This document shows positions 1 to 8,863 of a stretch of 64,000 nt of DNA, one piece after another. The first letter of the stretch is position 1; every line of letters starts with the position of its first letter. The notes below the pieces were generated by a model. The model ran no database searches and was not told the origin of the DNA. It saw only the letters and a program-made list of their open reading frames with translations. A program made the position numbers and the translations under genes. The stretch spans positions 2,356,001-2,420,000 of the forward strand of contig NZ_AUKG01000001.1 in NCBI RefSeq assembly GCF_000424625.1, read 5' to 3'. The stretch is from Conexibacter woesei Iso977N. Its GTDB lineage: Bacteria; Actinomycetota; Thermoleophilia; Solirubrobacterales; Solirubrobacteraceae.

Positions 1-1
1 C

Positions 2-922
2 AGCACGCAGGCCGGCGGCGGACGGCTCGACGTCGCCGGCTCGGTGCTGCTGTCGGTGGCGATCATCGCGCTGCTGCTGGCGATCGGCCAGGGCGCCGCG
101 TGGGGCTGGGGCTCGGCCCGGATCGTCCTGCTGTTCGCGGCCGCCGTCGTCCTGCTCGCGCTGTGGGTGCCGCAGCAGCTGCGCGCCGACGTGCCGCTGA
201 TCGAGCTGCGCCTGCTGCGCCATCGCGCGGTCCTGACCGCCGACGCGTCCGCGTTCGTCCTCGGCGCCGCGATGTACATGAACCTGTCGGCGGTGACCGC
301 GCTGGTCCAGGTCCCGAGCGGCACCGGCTACGGCTTCGGCGCGTCGGTCCTGACCGCGGGCCTGTGCCTGGTGCCGTTCTCGGTCACCAGCCTGCTCGCC
401 AGCCGCCTGCTGCCGGCCGCGACCCGCGCGCTGGGGGAGACCGGCGTGCTGCCGATCGGCTGCCTGGTCGTCGCGCTGGCGGCCGGGCTGTTCGCGCTGT
501 TCCACACCATGTTGTGGGAGGCGTTCGGGATGATGGCCCTGCTCGGCATCGGGATGGGCTTCACGTTCGCGGCGATCCCGGGCCTGATCGTCCGCGCCGT
601 CCCGAGCGAGGAGACCGGCAGCGCGATGGGCTTCTACCAGGTGGTCCGCTACATCGGCTTCTCGATCGGCTCGGCGCTGGCCGCGTCGGTCCTCGCCTCC
701 CACACGCCGCACGGCGCGCACCTGCCGGGCGAGAGCGGGTTCGCGGCGGCGCTGTGGATCGCGGCGGGCCTCTGCGTCGCCGCGGCGCTGGTCGCCTGGC
801 TGCTGCCGGGCCGGCGCAGCGGCACGACGACGCGCCCGCCGTCGCGCGCCGTCGAGGAGCTGGAGGTCGAGGAGGGCGAGCTGGGCACCGCCGGCGTCGT
901 CGGCCTGCACGACGCCGGCTAG
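2..922 (+). CDS. MFS drug-efflux transporter (DHA2/EmrB-QacA type), C-terminal part
   Basis: The reading frame is open from the first bases of the window, so the 5' part of the gene lies outside it; 306 residues are visible. It has about seven to eight hydrophobic membrane segments. A short LDVAG stretch near the visible start and the VPSEETGSAMGF segment at about residues 199-210 resemble the second half of 14-TM drug:H+ antiporters, which extrude toxic compounds from the cytoplasm. The tail is hydrophilic and acidic (EELEVEEGE). It precedes an ABC exporter on the same strand after a 98-bp gap that carries repeated TGTGAG motifs. The substrate cannot be inferred. Confidence 0.85.
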   Translation, partial: STQAGGGRLDVAGSVLLSVAIIALLLAIGQGAAWGWGSARIVLLFAAAVVLLALWVPQQLRADVPLIELRLLRHRAVLTADASAFVLGAAMYMNLSAVTALVQVPSGTGYGFGASVLTAGLCLVPFSVTSLLASRLLPAATRALGETGVLPIGCLVVALAAGLFALFHTMLWEAFGMMALLGIGMGFTFAAIPGLIVRAVPSEETGSAMGFYQVVRYIGFSIGSALAASVLASHTPHGAHLPGESGFAAALWIAAGLCVAAALVAWLLPGRRSGTTTRPPSRAVEELEVEEGELGTAGVVGLHDAG

Positions 923-950
923 GCGATCGCGCCCCGCCCGCGCGCCCGCG

Positions 951-1002
951 TGTGAGGCGGTGTGAGCCCGTGTGAGCGGCGTGTTCGCCCGCTGTGAGCG
1001 GC
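951..1002 (+). promoter_or_regulatory. TGTGAG direct-repeat array upstream of the ABC exporter
   Basis: TGTGAG occurs at 951, 961 and 971, exactly 10 bp apart, and again at 993. The copies at 971 and 993 extend to the identical 10-mer TGTGAGCGGC, which also occurs once at 6028 in front of the BTAD regulator. Face-of-helix direct repeats are how SARP/BTAD activators usually bind DNA. I infer a binding array for the neighbouring regulator. Confidence 0.5.
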
Positions 1003-1020
1003 GGCGCCGATGCTGGGGCC

Positions 1021-2024
<1,004 letters not shown>

Positions 2025-2028
<4 letters not shown>

Positions 2029-2789
2029 CCACCGCGCTCGGACGCCACAGCCTCGTGCTCGCCCAGCGCAGCCTCGTCAAGACCATGCGCACGCCGGAGG
2101 CGCTGATCGACGTGACGCTGCAGCCGGTCATCTTCCTCGCCCTGTTCACCTACGTCTTCGGCGGCGCGATCGCCGGCGGCTCGCAGCACGAGTACCTCCA
2201 GTACCTGCTGCCCGGCATCCTCGGTCAGACGATCGCGCTCGGCGGCGTGGCGATCGGCGTCAACCTCAACGAGGACGTCGGCAAGGGCGTCTTCGACCGC
2301 TTCCGCGCGCTGCCGATCGGGCGCTCGGCGCCGCTGGTCGGCGCGGTGCTGGCCGACATCGTCCGCTACGTGGTGGTCTTCGTCGTCACGCTCGCGATGG
2401 GCTACGCGCTCGGCTTCCGCGCGCAGACGTCGGTCCTGGACGTCGGCCTCGCCGGCCTGCTCGCGGTCAGCTTCGCGCTGTGCCTGTGCTGGGCGTCGGT
2501 CTTCGTCGGGATGGTCGCCCGGACGTCGGGCGCGGTGCAGGGCATCATGATGTTGATCCTCCTGCCGCTGAGCTTCGGCAGCTCGACGTTCGTCAAGAGC
2601 GACACGATGCCCGGCTGGCTGCAGGCGATCAGCGACAACAACCCGCTGACGCACCTGGTCGGCGCCGAGCGCGCGCTGCTGCTGGGCGACCCGATGGGCT
2701 CGCACCTGTGGCAGACGTTCGCCTGGATGGCCGGGTTGTTGGTGGTCTTCGTGCCGCTGGCGTTGCGCGCCTACGGCCGCAAGGCGTAG
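2025..2789 (+). CDS. ABC-2 type transporter permease (DrrB-like)
   Basis: This 254-residue integral membrane protein has about six hydrophobic segments. Near-terminal motifs such as NNPLTHLVGAERALL are characteristic of DrrB/ABC-2 permeases. The start ATG overlaps the stop of the ATPase gene, and a GGAGG ribosome-binding site lies about 8 nt upstream. It is expected to form the membrane channel for the preceding ATPase. The 3' end runs convergently into the tail of the BTAD regulator, and would overlap it by 19 bp if that gene's reading frame were restored. Confidence 0.92.
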
Positions 2790-2945
2790 CTCGCCGGGTC
2801 GAGCCGTGCGAGGGCCGCGTCGCGGTCCAGCGCCCGGCCGGCAGCGAACGCCGCCGCGAAGGTCGCGTCCCCCAGCTCACCGCGCAGCCGCGCGGTGAGC
2901 TGCGCGACGTGGGGGCTCGTGCGGTCGGCGGAGCCGCGCAGGCGC
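2771..2945 (-). other. Frame-shifted tail of the BTAD regulator
   Basis: Reading the minus strand through a GC-rich run at about 2936-2950, the annotated frame stops at 2877 after a low-complexity Arg/Ala tail. One base removed (or two added) in that run gives about 50 further residues, including SPHVAQLTARLRGELGD and ending PASYALRP with a TAG at 2771-2773. This matches the usual helical ending of LuxR/BTAD regulators. It is either a sequencing or assembly indel or a true truncation. Confidence 0.7.
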
Positions 2946-5900
2946 GCCGCCGAGCATCTCGGCGGCGCCGTTGGCGTCGCCGTCGTGGTGGGCGAGCGCC
3001 GCGACGCCGATCCCGACGAGCGCGACGACCGGCAGGTCCTCGGTGCCCACGGCCGCCGGCCAGGCGCCGGCCAGCAGCTCCCGCGCCACGTCGGCGCGGT
3101 CGTCGTCGAGCTCGATCAGCGCGGCGGTCCCGCGCACGAGCGCGTCGGCGTGGCCGCGCGGCCCGCGGCCTCGGCCGAGCCGGTCGACGGTCGCGACCGC
3201 GTGGGCCAGGACCTCGCGGGCCTCGTCGCGCTCGCCCAGCGACCAGAGCACGCGCGCCAGGCCGGCAGCGGTCATCGCCGACTCGTCGCCGCCGAGGTCG
3301 GTCGCGTCGCGTGCCAGCCGCGCGTGGTGCAGCGCGGCGGCCAGCTCGCCCTGGCGCTCGCGGACGTCGGCGAGGCGCATCTGCAGCATCGCCTGGTCGC
3401 CGTCGGCGCCGAGCTCGGCCATCAGCTCGCGCGCGTCCTCCAGCGCCTGCCCGGCGCCGTCGAGGTCCTCCTCCAGCAGGCAGAGCCCGCCGAGGCTGAT
3501 CAGCGTCGCGTTGATCGCCCAGCGCTCGCCGGTCGCGCGGTACGCCGCGAGCGCCGCGGTCAGGTGCTCGCGAACGGCCGCCAGCTCGCCGCGGTTCTCG
3601 GCGTCCTGGGCCAGGACCAGCGGGACGCTCGCGCGGACCCACGGGTCGGGATGCGCGCGGGCGGCGGCGAACAGCGCGTCGGCGCGCTCGCGGTCGCCGG
3701 TCACCCAGGCCAGGGCCGGCATCGCCGCGGTGACGACGGGGCGGGCGGACAGGTCGAGCGCGTCGAGGCGGTCCAGCAGCTCGCGCACGGCGTCGCGGAT
3801 CGCCTCCTCGCTCTCGCCGTCGTTGTCGGCCATCCCGAGCATCGCCTCGGCGAGCAGGCGGTCGAGCGGGTCGGCGTCGCCCGGGACCGCGGACGCGACG
3901 CGCAGCGCGGCCATCGCGTCGCTCTGGCTGCTGGCCAGCAGCCAGAACCAGCACGACGACACGGCCAGCCGCAGCGCCGCCGCGGCGTCGCCGGTCTCGG
4001 CCAGCCAGCGCAGCGCGCTGAGGACGTTCTCGCGCTCGGCCTGCAGGAGCCGGAACCACGTCAGCTGCTCGGCGCGCCGCAGGTGCGGCTCGGCCTCGTC
4101 GACCAGCGCGGCGAAGTGGCGCGCGTGCGCGGTCCGGACCGCGGCCAGCTCGCCGGCCTCGTCGAGGCGCTCGATCCCGTACTCGCGGATCGTCTCGAGC
4201 ATCCGGTAGCGGCCCTGGTCGCGGTCGACGAGCGTCAGCAGGGAGCGGTCGACGAGCGCCGCGAGCAGCTCCGGGACGTCGTCGGCGGCGACGTGCGCGC
4301 CGGTGCCGACCGCGGCGGCGCTGTCCGCGGTGACGCCCGCGGGGAAGACGGCGAGGCGGCGGGCCAGCGCGCGCTCGGGCTCGCTGAGCAGGTCCCAGCT
4401 CCAGTCGACGACGGCGCGCAGCGTGCGCTGGCGGGGGAGCGCGACGCGGCTCCCACCGGTCAGGAGGCGGAAGCGGTCGTCGAGACGCTCGGCGATCTGC
4501 GCGGCCGAGAGCGAGCGCAGGCGCGCGGCGGCCAGCTCGATCGCCAGCGGCAGGCCGTCGAGGCGGCGGCAGATCTCGACGACCGCGGCGACGGTGCTGT
4601 CGTCGACCGCGAAGTCCGGCGCCGCGGCCGCGGCGCGGTCGGCGAGCAGCCGGACCGCGGGGTGGGTCAGCGCCTCGTCGGCGGTCGCGCCCGCGGGCGG
4701 GAGGCCGAGCGGCGAGACCTGCGCGAGGTGCTCGCCGGCGATCCCGAGCGGCTCGCGGCTGGTCGCCAGGATCCGCAGCGCCGGGCAGCGGGCGAGCAGG
4801 AGGTCGGCGAGCACGGCCGCGGCGTCGAGCAGGTGCTCGCAGTTGTCGAGGATGATCAGCGTCTCGCGCTCGGCGAGGACATCGACCAGGTGCTCGGTCG
4901 GGTCGCCACCGCCGGCGGTCGTGGCCGCGCCGACCGGGGTGGACGCGGCGAGCAGCCGCGCCTCGCGCAGGCCGAGCGCGCCGAGGACGCTGGCGCCGAC
5001 GTCGCCGGGGTCGGTCGTCGCGGCCAGCTCGACCATCCACGCGCCGTCGGCGGTGGCCGCGAGGCGGCGGCCCGCGACCTCGCCCGCCAGCCGCGTCTTG
5101 CCGGCGCCGCCGGGGCCGATCAGCGTGACGAGGCGGTGCTCGTCCAGGAGCCCGGCGAGGCGGCCGACGTCGGCCTCGCGGCCGACGAAGCTCGTCACGC
5201 CCGCGCGCAGGTTGGAGCGGCGCGCGGCTGTTGTAGGGGCTGACGTTGTTGATGTGGTCGACGGTGCCGCCGTGACGATCGCCAGCTGCACGGCCTGCAG
5301 CTCCGGTGACGGGACGGCGCCGAGCTCGGCGTCGAGCCGGACGCGCAGCGCCTCGTAGGCCGCCAGCGCGTCGGCGGGCCGCCCGGCCGCCGCGAGCGCG
5401 CGCAGCCGCTGGCCGGCCAGCCGCTCGTGCAGCGGGTGCGCCGCGGTCAGCGCGTCGAGCTCGGCGACCAGCTCGCCGCCCGCGCCGAGCGCGAGGTCGG
5501 CCTCGATCCGGTCGGCGGTCGCGGCGAGGCGCAGGTCGTCCAGGCGGCTGCCGGCGAGCGTGGCGAAGCGCTGCGTGGCGGCCAGCTCGCCGAGCGCCGG
5601 GCCGCGCCAGAGCGCGAGCGCGTCGCGCAGGGTCGCCGCCGCGCGTCGCGGGTCGCCGTCGCGCAGCGCCGCCGCCCCGGCGGCCGCGAGCGTCTCGAAG
5701 CGCAGCGCGTCGACCGCGTCGGGATCGACCTGCAGCCGGTAGCCCGCGGTCCCGGAGACCAGCTCGCCGCCCGGATCGAGGACGCGCCGCAGCCGCGAGA
5801 CCAGCGCCTGCAGCGCATGGCCCGCATCGCGCGGGGGCTCGTCGTCCCAGACCGCGTCGATCAGCGTCGCGGGCGACAGGTCGCGCCCGGCATCCAGCGC

Positions 5901-5996
5901 CAGCCGCGCCAGCAACGCGCGCACGCGCGCGCCCGCGACCGGCACCGCGTCACCGCCACGGCGCAGCTCCAGCGTCCCGAGGATCGACACCTCCAC
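2877..5996 (-). CDS. AfsR-like BTAD / NB-ARC / TPR transcriptional regulator, 3' end frameshifted
   Basis: This 1039-residue regulator has an N-terminal OmpR-like winged helix (about residues 1-95), a bacterial transcriptional activation domain (96-245), a Ser/Thr/Ala linker, an STAND ATPase with P-loop GPGGAGKTR (294-302) and Walker B LIILDNCEHL, and helical TPR-like repeats to the end. Such proteins activate secondary-metabolite or transport genes. The GTG at 5996 starts the conserved VEVSILGTLEL; 5990 is an alternative GTG. The frame ends early: the family-typical ending (SADRTSPHVAQLT and onward) is encoded in another frame down to 2771. It lies next to the ABC exporter and shares a promoter 10-mer with it. 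Confidence 0.88.
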   Translation of the reverse strand: MEVSILGTLELRRGGDAVPVAGARVRALLARLALDAGRDLSPATLIDAVWDDEPPRDAGHALQALVSRLRRVLDPGGELVSGTAGYRLQVDPDAVDALRFETLAAAGAAALRDGDPRRAAATLRDALALWRGPALGELAATQRFATLAGSRLDDLRLAATADRIEADLALGAGGELVAELDALTAAHPLHERLAGQRLRALAAAGRPADALAAYEALRVRLDAELGAVPSPELQAVQLAIVTAAPSTTSTTSAPTTAARRSNLRAGVTSFVGREADVGRLAGLLDEHRLVTLIGPGGAGKTRLAGEVAGRRLAATADGAWMVELAATTDPGDVGASVLGALGLREARLLAASTPVGAATTAGGGDPTEHLVDVLAERETLIILDNCEHLLDAAAVLADLLLARCPALRILATSREPLGIAGEHLAQVSPLGLPPAGATADEALTHPAVRLLADRAAAAAPDFAVDDSTVAAVVEICRRLDGLPLAIELAAARLRSLSAAQIAERLDDRFRLLTGGSRVALPRQRTLRAVVDWSWDLLSEPERALARRLAVFPAGVTADSAAAVGTGAHVAADDVPELLAALVDRSLLTLVDRDQGRYRMLETIREYGIERLDEAGELAAVRTAHARHFAALVDEAEPHLRRAEQLTWFRLLQAERENVLSALRWLAETGDAAAALRLAVSSCWFWLLASSQSDAMAALRVASAVPGDADPLDRLLAEAMLGMADNDGESEEAIRDAVRELLDRLDALDLSARPVVTAAMPALAWVTGDRERADALFAAARAHPDPWVRASVPLVLAQDAENRGELAAVREHLTAALAAYRATGERWAINATLISLGGLCLLEEDLDGAGQALEDARELMAELGADGDQAMLQMRLADVRERQGELAAALHHARLARDATDLGGDESAMTAAGLARVLWSLGERDEAREVLAHAVATVDRLGRGRGPRGHADALVRGTAALIELDDDRADVARELLAGAWPAAVGTEDLPVVALVGIGVAALAHHDGDANGAAEMLGGAPARLRRPHEPPRRAAHRAAAR

Positions 5997-6027
5997 CTCG
6001 CACAGGGTATGTGGCCGCGTGCCGCCG

Positions 6028-6037
6028 TGTGAGCGGC
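6028..6037. promoter_or_regulatory. TGTGAGCGGC motif between the BTAD regulator and acyl-CoA dehydrogenase
   Basis: This 10-mer is identical to those at 971 and 993 before the ABC exporter. It lies 31 bp upstream of the BTAD start (5996, minus) and 28 bp upstream of the dehydrogenase start (6066, plus), so it could serve either gene. Autoregulation by the BTAD protein is an inference. Confidence 0.4.
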
Positions 6038-6065
6038 TGCGCCCGGCGGGTACGTGGCGTCGCAC

Positions 6066-7214
6066 ATGAGCACTCGTGAGCGTCTTGAGCCCGAGCAGTT
6101 GCGTGCGTCCGTGGAGGCGTTCGTCGACGACGTGGTGTTGCCGAACGTCGCGGCGTGGGATCGGGAGGATGAGCTGCCCGATGGCGTGTTGGGGCGGTTG
6201 GTCGAGCTGGGGATGACGGGCGCGCTCGTGCCGTCGGAGTACGGCGGTGGTGGGCTGGGCGTGGCGGACCTGTGGCCGGCGTGGCGGGTGCTGTCGCGCG
6301 GATGGATCTCGCTGACGGGCGCGATCAACCCCACCAACTTGGCGACGACGCTGCTCGTCCGCCACGGCACCGAGGCTCAGCGGGAACGATGGCTGCCCGG
6401 GATCGCGGCGGGGGCGGTGCTTGCGTCGTTCTCGATCACCGAGCCGCAGGCGGGCAGCGACCTGGGGCGCCTCGAGACGAGCGCGCGGAGGGCGGAGGAC
6501 GGCCGCGGCGGGCTCGTGCTCGACGGCGACAAGCGCTGGGTCGCGGGCGGCGTCTCCAGCGACGTGGTCTTCCTGATGGCCTCGGTCGGCGGCGACGAGA
6601 AGCCGTCGTGCGTGATCCTGCCGGCCGACGGCCGCGACTCGCCGTCGTGGCGGCTCGAGGAGATCGACAAGCTCGGCTACCGCGGCGTCGAGTCCGCCGC
6701 CTACGCCTTCACCGACCACCACGCGCCGGGCGCCGAGGTGCTCGGCGACGAGGCGGGCGCGGGCGCGCGGCAGATGCTCGACGCGCTCGACATCGGCCGC
6801 GTCAACGTCGCCTGCCGGGCGCTGGGGATCGTCGACCGGGCGCTGGCCTGCGCGGTGGAGGAGTCGACCGGCCGCGCGATCGGCGACGGCGTGCTGGGCG
6901 ACCACACGCACGCGCAGCTGCGCGTCGGTGAGCTGGTGGCGCGCCGCGCCGCGGTCGCCGCGCTGGTCGAGAGCGCGGCGCGCGCGGTCGACGCCGGCGC
7001 CGACACGGCGCGCGAGCTGTCGACCGCGGCCAAGGTCGTCGCCTCCGACACCGCGGTGTGGGCCGTCGACCGCGCCGCGCGGCTGGCCGCCAGCCGCTCC
7101 TTCGCCGCCGGCGACGAGCTCGCCCGGCTGCGCCGCGACGCCCCGCAGACCCAGATCGGCGAGGGCGCCAACGACGCGTTGTTGATGGCCTTGGCGAAGC
7201 CCGCGCTGGGCTGA
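6066..7214 (+). CDS. Acyl-CoA dehydrogenase family protein
   Basis: This 382-residue flavoenzyme has the usual length of the family. The helical N-terminal domain is followed by the FAD-contact motif SFSITEPQAGSD (residues 121-132) and later RRAEDGRGGLVLDGDKRWVAG strands. The C-terminal four-helix bundle ends in QTQIGEGANDALL, where the family contacts FAD. It would oxidise an acyl-CoA (fatty or branched-chain) in the cytoplasm and pass electrons to ETF. The ATG at 6066 was preferred to an upstream GTG at 6054. It is divergent from the BTAD gene and has no beta-oxidation partner nearby, so its substrate is unknown. Confidence 0.9.
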   Translation: MSTRERLEPEQLRASVEAFVDDVVLPNVAAWDREDELPDGVLGRLVELGMTGALVPSEYGGGGLGVADLWPAWRVLSRGWISLTGAINPTNLATTLLVRHGTEAQRERWLPGIAAGAVLASFSITEPQAGSDLGRLETSARRAEDGRGGLVLDGDKRWVAGGVSSDVVFLMASVGGDEKPSCVILPADGRDSPSWRLEEIDKLGYRGVESAAYAFTDHHAPGAEVLGDEAGAGARQMLDALDIGRVNVACRALGIVDRALACAVEESTGRAIGDGVLGDHTHAQLRVGELVARRAAVAALVESAARAVDAGADTARELSTAAKVVASDTAVWAVDRAARLAASRSFAAGDELARLRRDAPQTQIGEGANDALLMALAKPALG

Positions 7215-7220
7215 GCCGGG

Positions 7221-7304
7221 CTAGACGCGGCCGCGGCGGTTGTAGCCCCAGCCGCCGCCGGTCAGCAGCAGGATGACGACGACGACCAGCAGGATGGTGA
7301 GCAT
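7221..7304 (-). CDS. 27-residue single-pass membrane peptide
   Basis: This very small gene encodes MLTILLVVVVILLLTGGG followed by WGYNRRGRV: one hydrophobic helix and a short basic, glycine/aromatic tail. A GAAAGG ribosome-binding site stands 10 nt before the ATG, which supports translation. The layout resembles small DUF3309-like membrane proteins, which have no known function; that resemblance is a recollection. It sits convergently 6 bp after the acyl-CoA dehydrogenase stop. Confidence 0.6.
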   Translation of the reverse strand: MLTILLVVVVILLLTGGGWGYNRRGRV

Positions 7305-7442
7305 CGGTGAGACGCCTTTCGGGGTGGTGGTGCGCAGCCGGGACCGGCCTCGCCTGCCGAACGGCGTACCCGGAAAGCGTGCAGTGCAGGCGAGAATCGC
7401 GCCGCGCGCCGGGCCGGCACACGGCGAGCGGGGTCGCGCCGG

Positions 7443-7448
7443 TACGGT
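7443..7448 (+). promoter_or_regulatory. -10 element TACGGT placing the transcript start at the GTG of 7456
   Basis: TACGGT lies 7 nt upstream of the GTG start and no Shine-Dalgarno sequence is visible, so the mRNA is probably leaderless. The same hexamer and spacing recur elsewhere in the window (29958-29963, 62618-62623). Confidence 0.5.
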
Positions 7449-7455
7449 TCGCGCC

Positions 7456-7854
7456 GTGATCGATCCCGTCTTCCGCCTCGTCGCCCCTCCGTCCGCGCTC
7501 GCGGGCGCGCCCGCCGGCTGGGTCCCGGAGCTGTTGGAGCAGGGCGAGCTGGCGCTCGCCCCGGACGACGGCGGGCTGGACGCGATCGACGCCGTCGCGC
7601 GCGCCCTCGGCCGCCCGGCCGTCGCCGTCCTGCGGCGCGAGGAGACGCACGCGGCGGGGGAGACGTCGGTGCGCGAGTTCGCGAGCGACCTCGCGCTCGT
7701 CTGGATCGCGCCCTCCTTCGGCGACGACGCACGCGCCTGGGCCCGCGACCGCGCGCCGATGACGCTGCTCGTCGAGCACGACGGCGCGCTGCCCGAGAGC
7801 GAGCTGCGCCGAATCGAGCGCTTCGTCGCGATCCTCGGCCGCCAGGCCGAGTAG
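7456..7854 (+). CDS. Hypothetical protein, 132 residues
   Basis: I do not recognise a family. The predicted cytosolic protein has alternating hydrophobic strands and acidic helices (VPELLEQGELALAP, AVARALGRPAVAVLRREE) and ends in the helix ELRRIERFVAILGRQ. It has no signal peptide, membrane segment or cysteine pair. The GTG at 7456 was chosen because it follows a TACGGT -10 element at leaderless spacing; longer in-frame starts would run through that promoter. It is monocistronic, with a hairpin 18 bp after the stop. Confidence 0.65.
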   Translation: MIDPVFRLVAPPSALAGAPAGWVPELLEQGELALAPDDGGLDAIDAVARALGRPAVAVLRREETHAAGETSVREFASDLALVWIAPSFGDDARAWARDRAPMTLLVEHDGALPESELRRIERFVAILGRQAE

Positions 7855-7872
7855 CCCGCGCCGCACACGCGC

Positions 7873-7891
7873 GCCCCGCCGCGGCCGGGGC
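7873..7891 (+). terminator. Possible hairpin terminator without T-run
   Basis: The inverted repeat GCCCCG-7 nt-CGGGGC starts 18 bp after the preceding stop. No T tract follows, so its terminator function is uncertain in DNA this GC-rich. Confidence 0.3.
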
Positions 7892-7963
7892 ACAGGCGCG
7901 CACGCGCCAACAGGCATGTGCGCACCATTGCCCGCGCGCGCGCTCCCGGAGAGCCTCCGGCGC

Positions 7964-8380
7964 ATGATCCTCGCAGCCGATTACCCGTTCTTGGACATCT
8001 TGTGGACCATGTTGGTGTTCTTCCTGTGGGTGATGTGGTTCTGGTGCCTCATCATCGTCCTGGGGGACGTCTTCAGCCGTCGTGACATCGGCGGGTGGAG
8101 CAAGGCCGGCTGGACGACGATGCTGATCTTCGTCCCGGTGCTGGGCATGTTGATCTACTTGATCGCCCACGGCTCCGACATGGCCGAGCGCCGCGTCCAG
8201 GGCGCGCAGCAGGCGCAGTCGGCGATGGACGAGCACATCCGCACGGTCGCCACCGGCGGCTCGCACTCCAGCAACGGCGGCCCCGCGGGCGAGATCGCGC
8301 GGGCGAAGTCGCTGTTGGACTCCGGCGCGATCACGGCGCCCGAGTTCGAGCAGCTCAAGGCCCGCGCGCTGGCGACCTGA
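7964..8380 (+). CDS. Membrane protein with PLDc_N-like helices and C-terminal SHOCT domain
   Basis: This 138-residue protein has two N-terminal transmembrane helices (about residues 7-28 and 47-66). A charged linker follows, and a C-terminal SHOCT motif (EIARAKSLLDSGAITAPEFEQLKARAL) spans about residues 110-137. SHOCT is a short oligomerisation-type domain usually found at the end of small bacterial membrane proteins, with no defined biochemical role. The start at 7964 follows a GGAGAG element at about 10 nt spacing. It is followed after 3 bp by the universal stress gene and probably shares its transcript. Confidence 0.8.
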   Translation: MILAADYPFLDILWTMLVFFLWVMWFWCLIIVLGDVFSRRDIGGWSKAGWTTMLIFVPVLGMLIYLIAHGSDMAERRVQGAQQAQSAMDEHIRTVATGGSHSSNGGPAGEIARAKSLLDSGAITAPEFEQLKARALAT

Positions 8381-8383
8381 GCG

Positions 8384-8863
8384 ATGTCGCGTCCCGTCGT
8401 CGTCTCGTTCGACGGCTCGCCCCCGGCGGCGGCCGCGCTCACCGTCGCCGCCGGCGAGCTGCCCGGCCGCCACCTGCTGATCGTGTCGGTCTGGGAGCCG
8501 GGCTTCACGACTGCGATGCTGACCCCGACCGACGCGTCGGGCCTGTCGTTCACGGCCCCGGACCCGAACCAGGTCGTCGCGGTCGACCGCCTCCAGCGCG
8601 ACCACGCGACCCAGATCGCCGAGGCCGGCGTCGCGCTCGCCGAGCGCCTCGGCGCGACCGCCGAGGCGGTCCCCGCCCGCGACGAGGCGAGCGTCTCCGA
8701 GACGCTCTGCTCGATCGCCGACCACCACGACGCGGCGCTGATCGTCGTCGGCTCGCGCGGCCTGGGCGCGGTCAAGGCACGCCTGCTCGGCTCGACCACG
8801 CGGCGCCTGCTGCACGACGCCCGCCGCCCGGTCCTCGTGGTGCGCGATGGCGACGGCGAGTAG
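8384..8863 (+). CDS. Universal stress protein (UspA family)
   Basis: This 159-residue single Usp domain begins with a beta strand (RPVVVSFDGSP). It carries the ATP-binding signature GSRGLGAVKARLLGSTTRRLL near the C-terminus, matching G-2X-G-9X-G(S/T). It is cytosolic, and family members bind ATP and modulate survival under starvation or oxidative stress. It follows the SHOCT gene by 3 bp and overlaps the start of the MFS gene by 17 bp, so a three-gene operon is likely. Confidence 0.93.
   Translation: MSRPVVVSFDGSPPAAAALTVAAGELPGRHLLIVSVWEPGFTTAMLTPTDASGLSFTAPDPNQVVAVDRLQRDHATQIAEAGVALAERLGATAEAVPARDEASVSETLCSIADHHDAALIVVGSRGLGAVKARLLGSTTRRLLHDARRPVLVVRDGDGE

Noticed and set aside
5997-6911. 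N-terminal extension of the BTAD regulator into the acyl-CoA dehydrogenase region
   Set aside because: The conserved regulator starts at VEVSILG. The extension is antisense to a clear dehydrogenase and is Arg/Asp-rich.
6066-7214. Acyl-CoA dehydrogenase as part of the BTAD-controlled export cluster
   Set aside because: Only one copy of the shared 10-mer lies between the divergent genes and it may serve the regulator alone; no biosynthetic partners are present.
7890-7915. GGCGCGCACGCGCC-type palindrome as a regulatory site
   Set aside because: Short GC palindromes like this are expected by chance at this base composition, and it has no partner copies near related genes.
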